64,000 bases of DNA from Flavobacterium humidisoli. Its GTDB lineage: Bacteria; Bacteroidota; Bacteroidia; Flavobacteriales; Flavobacteriaceae. The notes below the pieces were generated by a model that did no database searches, was not told the DNA's origin, and worked only from the letters and a program-made list of their open reading frames with translations. The stretch spans positions 2,108,001 to 2,172,000 of the forward strand of contig NZ_CP096829.1 in assembly GCF_023272795.1 (NCBI RefSeq), in the 5' to 3' direction. The first letter of the stretch is position 1; the number at the start of each line of letters is the position of its first letter. Positions 47,991 to 54,834 of the stretch are shown in pieces. The position numbers and the translations under genes were made by a program.

Positions 47991-48005
47991 TTGCAATATT
48001 ACGAT
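47991..48005. promoter_or_regulatory. Putative ArsR operator, copy 2 (before DUF6428)
   Basis: TTGCAATATTACGAT is identical to the 15 bases at 48371-48385 before arsR. Each copy lies 23 or 17 bases before the start codon and overlaps a -7-like TAATATTG on the minus strand, a position where a bound repressor would block transcription. Confidence 0.6.
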
Positions 48006-48027
48006 TGAGTTTGTCAAAAAAAATGTT

Positions 48028-48354
48028 TTAGCAACATTTTGATTTTGAAATAGTTTGTGTGATGTTTAAAAAATAGGAGTTTAGAATATCAATTGTTTTT
48101 TCATCAATACAATAGCAAATTGCATTTCCAGAAATATTTCCTTTAATGATTCCAGCATTTTTCAACTCTTTTAGATGCTGAGAAACCGTAGGTTGGGCAA
48201 GAGGCAACTCGTTTACAATATCGCCGCAAATACATTCATTAACCTGTAGTAAATATTCTATTATAGCAATTCTTGCAGGATGTCCTAAGGCTTTAGCAAT
48301 TGTAGCAATTTGATTTTGCGCGTCTGTAAAATGTTCTGTTTTTGTTGCTCCCAT
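48028..48354 (-). CDS. arsR: ArsR-family metalloregulator
   Basis: 108 aa winged-helix repressor. ALGHPARIAIIEYLL then NECICGDIVNELPLAQPTVSQHLKELKNAGIIKG: the recognition helix is QPTVSQHLKELK and the CICGD pair sits where As(III)-sensing ArsR proteins carry ligands; the end KCC adds two more cysteines. Likely autorepressor of the cluster through the TTGCAATATTACGAT motif. Confidence 0.92.
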   Translation of the reverse strand: MGATKTEHFTDAQNQIATIAKALGHPARIAIIEYLLQVNECICGDIVNELPLAQPTVSQHLKELKNAGIIKGNISGNAICYCIDEKTIDILNSYFLNITQTISKSKCC

Positions 48355-48366
48355 AATGATTATATT

Positions 48367-48385
48367 AATATTGCAATATTACGAT
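48367..48385. promoter_or_regulatory. Putative ArsR operator, copy 1 (before arsR)
   Basis: Contains the perfect palindrome AATATTGCAATATT (48367-48380), 13 bases before the arsR ATG, followed by ACGAT. The last 15 bases are repeated exactly at 47991-48005. Confidence 0.65.
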
Positions 48386-48423
48386 ATAGTTTTTGAATGA
48401 TAAAGTTTTTTACAATTTATTTT

Positions 48424-48457
48424 AAAAAAAAAGCTCCAGATTTATCTGAAGCTTTAT
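48424..48457 (-). terminator. Terminator of the exported Ppx-like gene
   Basis: On the minus strand AAAGCTTCAGA - TAAA - TCTGGAGCTTTTTTTTT; AGCTTCAGA family. Confidence 0.85.
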
Positions 48458-48477
48458 AAGACTGACAATACAAAATA

Positions 48478-49575
48478 TTAGAAGTTTGTATTTATTTTTT
48501 TAGAACGATCTGCAATATAAGAGATTAGCCAGATTACTTGTCCTTCTTTTACAAAGAAAATTTTCTTTGTTGCATAGTCTGGAATACTTTCAAGACAAGT
48601 TACAAGAATATTGTTTGCCGAAATCAAGTATTTTTGGTCGTAAGTGCTTAAAACTCTCGCAGCTTCTTTATTTGTTTTGGCAAGATTAGTAAACTTGTTA
48701 AAGTTGTTTTTAAGAATAGCATCATAATCAATAACATCTTGAAGAGTTAGGGCAACATAATGATCTTTGTTAACATTTTCGTCATAGAAAAGAGTTGAAA
48801 ACGCCCAAACAGCTCCACCAGATAAGTATAATTTATCCTTTTTTGCTAAAGGAGGATTTGCATCAAATAATTCTTTTGTCTTTTTACGTAGAATTACATT
48901 ATAGTCAAAAGATTTTTCCTGATAAGTCGACATATCGTTTACCTGACTTTTGTTTACCACCGTTTTTTCTACAGCATCAGTAAGTGTCATGGTACCAAAA
49001 CTAAGCTCTAAAGGAATAAACTCTAATTTACCGTCTTTAAGTTCGTCGATGTAACCTCCTTTTGTAGTTTGAGCACCAATATCAAGAAGGAAAGCATTAG
49101 CAAAATCAACAGGTGGTATAGCACCTTTTACAAGTGTTTTTGCTTCTTCATTAACATCTAATACTTCTAATTGCTTTCCAGTTAAAATTGCAATTTTATT
49201 TTTTAAAACATCTAAATTACGTGCAGAAGCAAAAACAGGAGCAGCAACAACAAAAATGTTTTCTTCAAGAATTTTGTTTTCAGCTTTAATTCTTTGCAAT
49301 TGGTTAGTAACTATAACACTAGTTCTAGTGATATCTTCTTGTGTAAGCTCACCCTTAGCAGTAATATGGTCAGCAAACGGAATTCTTTCAGTCCAGAAAG
49401 AAAGAATTTTGTAATCAGCTTTTCTGATATTATTTACATCAATTACAGAAACTTTAATAGCTCTACGTCCAATTTCGATTCCGGCGTAAACACTTTTTTG
49501 AGAAAATAAATTGACAGAAAAAAATAAGGCTAAAAGGGCAAAAAATAAGAATTTGGGGTTGTGTTTGTTTTGCAT
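48478..49575 (-). CDS. Exported Ppx/GppA-like (ASKHA-fold) protein
   Basis: 365 aa with a clear signal peptide (FLFFALLALFFSVNLFSQ). The mature part looks like the Ppx/GppA phosphatase or actin-like fold: YAGIEIGRRAIKVSVIDVNN as phosphate-1 region, FLLDIGAQTTKGGYI as phosphate-2 (DxGxxT), SFGTMTLTDAV, and LYLSGGAVWAFSTLF as the adenosine-type glycine pair. Cytosolic family members use ATP, GTP or polyphosphate; export is unusual. Activity unknown. A TAAATTTG -7-like box lies at 49694-49701 (minus). Confidence 0.7.
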   Translation of the reverse strand: MQNKHNPKFLFFALLALFFSVNLFSQKSVYAGIEIGRRAIKVSVIDVNNIRKADYKILSFWTERIPFADHITAKGELTQEDITRTSVIVTNQLQRIKAENKILEENIFVVAAPVFASARNLDVLKNKIAILTGKQLEVLDVNEEAKTLVKGAIPPVDFANAFLLDIGAQTTKGGYIDELKDGKLEFIPLELSFGTMTLTDAVEKTVVNKSQVNDMSTYQEKSFDYNVILRKKTKELFDANPPLAKKDKLYLSGGAVWAFSTLFYDENVNKDHYVALTLQDVIDYDAILKNNFNKFTNLAKTNKEAARVLSTYDQKYLISANNILVTCLESIPDYATKKIFFVKEGQVIWLISYIADRSKKINTNF

Positions 49576-49943
49576 TGTGTTGAATTGTAATTAAAATATA
49601 ATTTGTTTTAAAGAAATTTTAAAGTTGTTTTTGTGGTATTGATGTGAAAATCATAATTTTAGAATAAAAACCAATGGTTTCATTACGGAATTGCAAATTT
49701 AAGAAAACATTTAATAATATAAAATCAGTTATTAAGAAAACATGATATTAAATTATTGTAAAGGAATAACGAATTCTATTTCGATAAAGTATATTTATAG
49801 TATAAAGTTTCAGATTTCATCGAAGTTTTGTTTATATAGAAATTTATAAATCGATGAGCTAAGAATTATCTATATATTTGGTTTATATTAAATATGCAGT
49901 TTGGCATACATATCAACAAGTTGGCAATAAATAAAAAACCGAA
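49576..49943. other. Intergenic stretch, AT-rich
   Basis: Holds the -7-like box of the leftward gene (49694-49701) and, at 49809-49830, a degenerate piece of the AGCTTCAGA hairpin family (TTTCAGATTTCATCGAAGTTTT). Nothing else seen. Confidence 0.45.
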
Positions 49944-50477
49944 ATGATAAAAATAGACAAAAATAAAGTTAGAGATCTAGTTGAGGGTAATATTAGCTTG
50001 AATGATTTTGAAATTGATTCAATTAAAATTGATCAAAATTTCCGTGTGATTCCAAGAGAAGAAATTAATGATATTTATATTATAAATCCTGAAAATGAAG
50101 GTTACAATTTCGAAAATTCTGACTTTACAATTGCTGAAAGATTAGAAATGTTAGAAAAACTGAACGGTTATATACATTTAGCAGGCGGACTAAACTGTAG
50201 AATTGAAAACAAGAAAATAGTAGATTTAAGATTATCTAGAAAATATATTGAATTTGTAAAAGAATATACAAAACAACAAGTCTTTGACTATCACGGTAAG
50301 CCAACATTTGAACTTATAGACGATATGGCATTTGGTGGTTTTGACTATTCAATCGAAAACTATATTTTAGTCTACGAAACAAAAAGGATTAGTTTTTATT
50401 TTGGCCCAAATAGTCTAAAATTGAAAGAAATAAACACAAATAAACTGAATTATGAATGTTTTACAGTTGAAAAATAA
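49944..50477 (+). CDS. Hypothetical protein, 177 aa
   Basis: Soluble protein with no recognised domain. The middle reads LEKLNGYIHLAGGLNCRIENKKIVDLRLSRKYIEFVKEYTK, followed by strand-rich FDYSIENYILVYETKRISFYFGP. Size, AT-richness and position near a tRNA with other unknown genes recall immunity or accessory proteins, but nothing establishes this. Confidence 0.6.
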   Translation: MIKIDKNKVRDLVEGNISLNDFEIDSIKIDQNFRVIPREEINDIYIINPENEGYNFENSDFTIAERLEMLEKLNGYIHLAGGLNCRIENKKIVDLRLSRKYIEFVKEYTKQQVFDYHGKPTFELIDDMAFGGFDYSIENYILVYETKRISFYFGPNSLKLKEINTNKLNYECFTVEK

Positions 50478-50549
50478 ATTACCTACAGCGAACAGCTTTA
50501 GTAGATTTGGGTAACTGACTTAATAGAAAGTTAGTTTTGTATTTGGATG

Positions 50550-50712
50550 ATCAACCTTAAGGGGACTCGAACCAAATTTCCTTGAAACAAAGGTTTTTAA
50601 ATTTCCAAGAAACTGAAACAAAATTTATCGAACCACAAAAAAAGCCTGAGAATCTAGATTTTCAGGCTTTTTCTTTTTTATAGTAGCCCTAACGGGACAA
50701 TTTTCGAACCAT
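50550..50712. repeat. Repeat A: T-arm-like segments around a terminator copy
   Basis: Shares with 51915-52062 the order ACCTTAA(g/c)GGGA(c/t)TCGAACC, then TCGAACCA(c/t)AAAAAAAGCCTGAGAA, then a hairpin and ATAGTAG. In the right-hand copy ATAGTAG leads into the initiator tRNA 3' end; here it leads into CCCTAACGGGA and another TCGAACC. Confidence 0.6.
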
Positions 50713-50945
50713 TTTGTGGATGACTTAAAAAAAAATAAACATTATTTTATATTGATTTCATGTTTAATCTAATGTTAGTCATTTATAATATTGAAGCAGT
50801 GGAGGAAAGTCTGCTTATTTAGTTTTTTTATTTCCAGAAATTAGAATTAATTAAAGTTCAAACAAGAATTAGTTTGACATAAAGTTTTAGACTATTTATA
50901 TTGCACTCATATATTTACTAAAGTATCCGACGAATATAAGTTCGT

Positions 50946-50977
50946 TTGAATATTTTTAAGTAAATATCTTATTTTTG
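50946..50977 (+). promoter_or_regulatory. Promoter of the 202-aa gene
   Basis: TTG (50946-50948), 21-base spacer, TATTTTTG (50970-50977): full consensus, about 22 bases before the TTG start codon at 50999. Confidence 0.65.
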
Positions 50978-50998
50978 AAAACAAATATAAACTGACAT

Positions 50999-51607
50999 TT
51001 GTCAGACATAGCAACCTACTTTAGGAGAGATAAGTCTGATTTTATTAGAACTAAGTTAGGGACATTTTTAAGACCGAAACCACAAATGATAATTGAAGCA
51101 GAAATAATAAGTCAACCATATTCAGGAGAATATACAGAAAGAATTTACGATAATGAAAGTCCTTGGAATTCTCAAAGTTGGACTTTTATAATGTTTACAA
51201 ATGATAACTATTTAGAATGGTGTGGACAATTTCGAGGCTTTCCCAGACAAGTGGCTATTTCGAAACCTAATAAGATTGTTTTGGTTTTGACTTCAGACTA
51301 TTTGTATCAGCTCGACGCAGAAACGGGAAGCTTAAAATATTTAGAAGACCAACCTCAATATCATAATTTGACAGTCGCTCCAAATGGAGATTTTATAATT
51401 GCTGATTATTACAACTTTGAGAAAGTTATAACAACTATAAAGGAAAAAGAACAAATTGAAAGCCCAATTCAAATGGATTTAATTAAATTCAAAAAATGGA
51501 ATAACTCCAAATTAGAATTTACTTGTGATGAATTTTTAAAGTGGGATAGACATTTAACAATGACATACGACAGTGAAACGAAAAAAATTGAAATTGTAAA
51601 TGGCTAA
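50999..51607 (+). CDS. Hypothetical protein, 202 aa
   Basis: No family recognised. WTFIMFTNDNYLEWCGQFRGFPRQVAISKPNKIVLVLTSDYLYQLDAETGSLKYL looks like one or two propeller-type blades, as in proteins with residual NHL/PQQ-like repeats. Starts with TTG at 50999; a good promoter stands just before it and no ATG is available before conserved-looking text. Ends in an eight-base overlap with the next gene, so translation is coupled. Confidence 0.6.
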   Translation: MSDIATYFRRDKSDFIRTKLGTFLRPKPQMIIEAEIISQPYSGEYTERIYDNESPWNSQSWTFIMFTNDNYLEWCGQFRGFPRQVAISKPNKIVLVLTSDYLYQLDAETGSLKYLEDQPQYHNLTVAPNGDFIIADYYNFEKVITTIKEKEQIESPIQMDLIKFKKWNNSKLEFTCDEFLKWDRHLTMTYDSETKKIEIVNG

Positions 51608-51872
51608 ATTGAAAATAAGATTTATTGATATTATCTATGGAATTGCAATTATTGTTGCAGATTTAGTCGTCTTTATTATACTTGGGGTTCTTCTTATGGG
51701 TTATGACGATAATTATGACAGTTCAGAAGGTGAATATTGGAGCTTTGCAAGTATGAATATGAATGAGAAAATAATTTACATTTGTTACAATGTTTGGATA
51801 GTCTTGAATATTATTGGATTTATTTACATCGGACGAAAAATATATATAAAGACAAAGATAAACACCACATAA
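51600..51872 (+). CDS. Small membrane protein, 90 aa
   Basis: Two transmembrane segments (IIYGIAIIVADLVVFIILGVLLMG and IIYICYNVWIVLNIIGFIYIG) joined by an acidic loop (DDNYDSSEGEYWSF). ATG at 51600 overlaps the previous stop by eight bases. Forms a two-gene unit with the 202-aa protein; function unknown. Confidence 0.65.
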   Translation: MAKLKIRFIDIIYGIAIIVADLVVFIILGVLLMGYDDNYDSSEGEYWSFASMNMNEKIIYICYNVWIVLNIIGFIYIGRKIYIKTKINTT

Positions 51873-51914
51873 CTGTTGCTCCCGATGTTGTATCAAGATG
51901 TTATAAACATTCTA

Positions 51915-52062
51915 CACGAAAGGACCTTAACGGGATTCGAACCAATTTTCGCCGAAAACATTATAGTTTGTATTCTTTTGAAATTAAACAAGATTTTTCG
52001 AACCATAAAAAAAGCCTGAGAAATCTATATTTCTCAGGCTTTTACTTTAAAATAGTAGCGGG
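51915..52062. repeat. Repeat B: T-arm-like segments beside the initiator tRNA
   Basis: Counterpart of the 50550-50712 repeat: GGACCTTAACGGGATTCGAA, a second TCGAACC at 51998-52004, the terminator of the tRNA (52007-52046), then ATAGTAG running into the tRNA 3' end. Confidence 0.6.
52007..52046 (-). terminator. Terminator of initiator tRNA copy 2
   Basis: AAAAAAAGCCTGAGAAAT - CTAT - ATTTCTCAGGCTTTT hairpin; functional for the leftward tRNA transcript. A shorter copy of the same hairpin is at 50637-50679. Confidence 0.85.
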
Positions 52063-52128
52063 AACAGGACTCGAACCTGTGACCTTCGGGTTATGAGCCC
52101 GACGAGCTGCCTACTGCTCTATCCCGCG
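52056..52128 (-). tRNA. Initiator tRNA-Met (CAT), copy 2
   Basis: Identical in all 73 bases to the copy at 29038-29110, with the same C1:U72 mismatch, GGG/CCC anticodon stem and upstream 12-base leader ATGTTTCGGGTG. Confidence 0.95.
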
Positions 52129-52140
52129 ATGTTTCGGGTG

Positions 52141-52170
52141 CAAAGATACGTCGATTTTTGAGAAATCCAA
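52141..52170 (-). promoter_or_regulatory. Promoter of initiator tRNA copy 2
   Basis: TTG (52168-52170), 19-base spacer, TATCTTTG (52141-52148) on the minus strand; same geometry as for copy 1, although the spacer sequence differs. Confidence 0.85.
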
Positions 52171-52217
52171 CGAAAACTTAAAAAAATGTTTTATTTTCTG
52201 TATTGAGTTGATATGAC

Positions 52218-52225
52218 TACCTTTG
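52218..52225 (+). promoter_or_regulatory. -7 box of era
   Basis: TACCTTTG, 20 bases before the era ATG. The -33 element is not clear. Confidence 0.5.
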
Positions 52226-52245
52226 CAAAATAAATAAAGCAAAAA

Positions 52246-53127
52246 ATGTCACATAAAGCAGGTTTCGTAAATATTATCGGAAATCCAAATGTTGGAAAAT
52301 CAACATTGATGAATGCTTTCGTTGGAGAACGATTGTCAATCATTACATCAAAAGCACAAACTACACGTCATAGAATTTTAGGAATCGTAAACGGAGAAGA
52401 CTTTCAGTTAGTTTTGTCTGATACTCCTGGAATCATCAAACCAGCGTACGAAATGCAGGAATCGATGATGAACTTCGTAAAATCGGCTTTTGAAGATGCT
52501 GACATTTTAATCTACATGGTTGAAATAGGTGAGCAGGATCTTAAAGACGAAGACTTCTTTAAGAAAATCATTCATGCTAAGATTCCAGTTTTATTGCTTT
52601 TAAATAAAATTGATAATTCAAACCAAGAACAATTAGAGCAACAAGTTACTTTCTGGAAAGAAAAAGTGCCAAATGCAGAAATTTTTCCAATTTCTGCTTT
52701 GCAGAATTTTAATGTTCCAGAAGTTTTTGGAAGAATTATCGAATTACTTCCAGAATCTCCAGCATATTACCCTAAAGATCAATTAACAGATAAGCCAGAA
52801 CGTTTTTTTGTTAACGAAACCATTCGTGAGAAAATCTTATTGAATTACAGTAAAGAGATTCCGTATGCAGTTGAAATCGTTACAGAAGAGTTTTTTGAAG
52901 ATGAAAAAATTATCAGAATCCGTTCGGTAATTATGGTAGAGCGCGATACGCAAAAAGGAATCATTATCGGACATAAAGGAGCGGCTCTTAAAAAAGTTGG
53001 AACCGATGCCCGTGCTGATTTAGAGAAATTCTTCGGAAAACAAATTCACATCGAACTATATGTAAAAGTGAATAAAAACTGGAGAAGCAACGCTAATATG
53101 TTGAAACGTTTCGGATACAATCAATAA
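52246..53127 (+). CDS. era: Ribosome-assembly GTPase Era
   Basis: GTPase acting in 30S maturation at the 16S rRNA 3' end. 293 aa: G1 GNPNVGKST, G2 region TRHRILGI, G3 DTPG, G4 NKID, then the C-terminal KH domain with IIIGHKGAALKKVGTDARADLEKF. Full length, with start MSHKAGFVNIIGNPNVGKST at the usual place. Followed by der, the other assembly GTPase, as often in Bacteroidota. Confidence 0.97.
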   Translation: MSHKAGFVNIIGNPNVGKSTLMNAFVGERLSIITSKAQTTRHRILGIVNGEDFQLVLSDTPGIIKPAYEMQESMMNFVKSAFEDADILIYMVEIGEQDLKDEDFFKKIIHAKIPVLLLLNKIDNSNQEQLEQQVTFWKEKVPNAEIFPISALQNFNVPEVFGRIIELLPESPAYYPKDQLTDKPERFFVNETIREKILLNYSKEIPYAVEIVTEEFFEDEKIIRIRSVIMVERDTQKGIIIGHKGAALKKVGTDARADLEKFFGKQIHIELYVKVNKNWRSNANMLKRFGYNQ

Positions 53128-53130
53128 TAT

Positions 53131-53250
53131 TTTGTTTCATGTTTCATGTTTCAAGTGGAGCACTAGAGCCTGAAACTTGGCACTTTAAACCTGAAACTTG
53201 AAACAAAAATCGAGGTACTTAGAAACTTAGTCCCGAGGCTTCGGGATAGC
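53131..53250. repeat. Extragenic palindromic repeats between era and der
   Basis: TTTGTTTCATGTTTCATGTT (53131 on) pairs imperfectly with ACCTGAAACTTGAAACAAAA (53189-53208), the same motif as in the nested element at 14430-14658. A second short hairpin TCCCGA - GGCT - TCGGGA is at about 53231-53246. No gene. Confidence 0.55.
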
Positions 53251-53263
53251 AACTTTTTTTAAC

Positions 53264-53271
53264 TACCTTTG
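53264..53271 (+). promoter_or_regulatory. -7 box of der
   Basis: TACCTTTG, identical to the era box, about 98 bases before the der ATG. Confidence 0.45.
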
Positions 53272-53369
53272 CAAAAAATTTAAATAAAGCATTTTTGGTT
53301 TATAATTTATTGTGATTTAGTCAAAAACGAAATCTGAAATTTTAAATCTGAAATCTAAAATTCAAAAAA

Positions 53370-54677
53370 ATGAATAACATTGTTGCGATAGTAGGAAGAC
53401 CTAATGTAGGGAAATCAACCCTTTTTAATAGGCTGATACAAAGAAGAGAAGCTATTGTAGATTCAGTATCTGGGGTTACCCGTGATAGAAACTATGGTAA
53501 AAGCGAGTGGAACGGAAAAGAGTTTTCTGTCATTGATACAGGTGGATACGTTCGCGGATCTGATGACGTATTTGAAGGTGAAATCCGTAAACAAGTAGAG
53601 CTTGCTATTGACGAAGCCGATGTTATTATTTTTGTGGTTGATGTTGAAGAAGGAATTACCCCAATGGATGAAACCGTTGCAAAATTGCTTCGTAAAGTAA
53701 CAAAACCAGTTTTATTGGCTGTAAATAAGGTTGATAACGCAATGCGTGAGAAAGATGCGGTTGAGTTTTATAACCTTGGTTTAGGTGAATATTTTACTTT
53801 TGCAAGTATTTCTGGAAGTGGAACTGGAGATTTATTAGATGCTTTAATAGAAGCTTTCCCAGAAAAGCCAGAAGTTGAGGTTAAAGAAGATTTGCCACGT
53901 TTTGCAGTTGTAGGACGTCCGAATGCTGGAAAATCTAGTTTTATCAACGCCTTGATTGGTAAAGATCGTTATATTGTTACAGATATAGCTGGAACAACTC
54001 GTGATGCAATTGATACAAAATTTGACCGTTTTGGTTTCGAATTTAATTTGGTTGATACTGCGGGAATTCGTCGTAAAGCGAAAGTAAAAGAAGATTTAGA
54101 GTTTTATTCTGTTATGCGTTCTGTGCGTGCGATTGAGCATGCAGATATCTGTATTTTGGTTATCGATGCAACTCGCGGATTTGAAGGTCAAGACCAAAGT
54201 ATTTTCTGGTTGGCAGAGAAAAACCGTAAAGGGGTTGTAATCTTGGTAAACAAATGGGACTTAGTAGAAAAAGATACCATGTCTACTCGCGATTACGAAG
54301 AGAAAATCAAAAAAGAATTAATGCCTTTTACAGATGTGCCCATTTTATTCGTTTCTGCTTTAACAAAGCAACGTTTATTAAAAGCATTGGAAGCAACAGT
54401 TCAAGTTTTCGAAAACAGAAAACAAAGAATTGCAACTTCAAAATTCAACGAATATATGTTGAAAGTTATTGAAGCTTATCCGCCGCCAGCAACAAAAGGG
54501 AAATATGTAAAGATTAAATATTGTATGCAGTTGCCAACGCAAACACCTCAGTTTGTATTTTTTGCCAATATGCCGCAATATGTTAAAGAACCATATAAAA
54601 GATATCTCGAAAATAAAATTAGAGAAAAATGGGATTTTGCAGGAGTTCCGATCGATATTTATATTAGAGAAAAATAA
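53370..54677 (+). CDS. der: Ribosome-assembly GTPase Der (EngA)
   Basis: Double GTPase needed for 50S assembly. 435 aa with two G domains: first Walker [12 protein letters not shown] at residue ~8 and NKVD; second [10 protein letters not shown] at ~180 with DTAG and NKWD; then the KH-like C-terminal domain ending in DIYIREK. Complete and typical. Confidence 0.97.
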   Translation: MNNIVAIVGRPNVGKSTLFNRLIQRREAIVDSVSGVTRDRNYGKSEWNGKEFSVIDTGGYVRGSDDVFEGEIRKQVELAIDEADVIIFVVDVEEGITPMDETVAKLLRKVTKPVLLAVNKVDNAMREKDAVEFYNLGLGEYFTFASISGSGTGDLLDALIEAFPEKPEVEVKEDLPRFAVVGRPNAGKSSFINALIGKDRYIVTDIAGTTRDAIDTKFDRFGFEFNLVDTAGIRRKAKVKEDLEFYSVMRSVRAIEHADICILVIDATRGFEGQDQSIFWLAEKNRKGVVILVNKWDLVEKDTMSTRDYEEKIKKELMPFTDVPILFVSALTKQRLLKALEATVQVFENRKQRIATSKFNEYMLKVIEAYPPPATKGKYVKIKYCMQLPTQTPQFVFFANMPQYVKEPYKRYLENKIREKWDFAGVPIDIYIREK

Positions 54678-54709
54678 AAAAAGAATCCCCTTGAATTAGG
54701 GGATTTTTT
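54675..54709 (+). terminator. Terminator after der
   Basis: AAAAAAGAATCCCCT - TGAATT - AGGGGATTTTTTT hairpin. Confidence 0.88.
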
Positions 54710-54834
54710 TATGTTTGGTGTCTAGATAATTAAAAGATCAATTTTTTATTGGCATTATATTTGAATAAATGTAAAAAATACAATTAAACCTTTTGCGTTT
54801 TTCTAAGTCTTATTGATCTAACTAACCTAATTTT

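Larger units (their letters stand above)
50478..50998. other. Intergenic region with tRNA-tail-like repeats
   Basis: 521 bases without a gene. 50550-50577 carries GGGGACTCGAACCAAATTT, 50637-50679 a terminator hairpin AAAAAGCCTGA..TCAGGCTTTTT, and 50681-50711 TAGTAGCCCTAACGGGACAA followed by TTTTCGAACC. The same elements recur at 51917-52060 beside the initiator tRNA. The promoter of the next gene is at 50946-50977. Confidence 0.6.

Noticed and set aside
51782..52096. Open frame of 104 codons ending AGTGLEPVTFGL
   Set aside because: It overlaps the 90-aa membrane gene, then runs through the T-arm repeats, the terminator and the tRNA-fMet 3' part; the end is the usual translation artefact of a tRNA.
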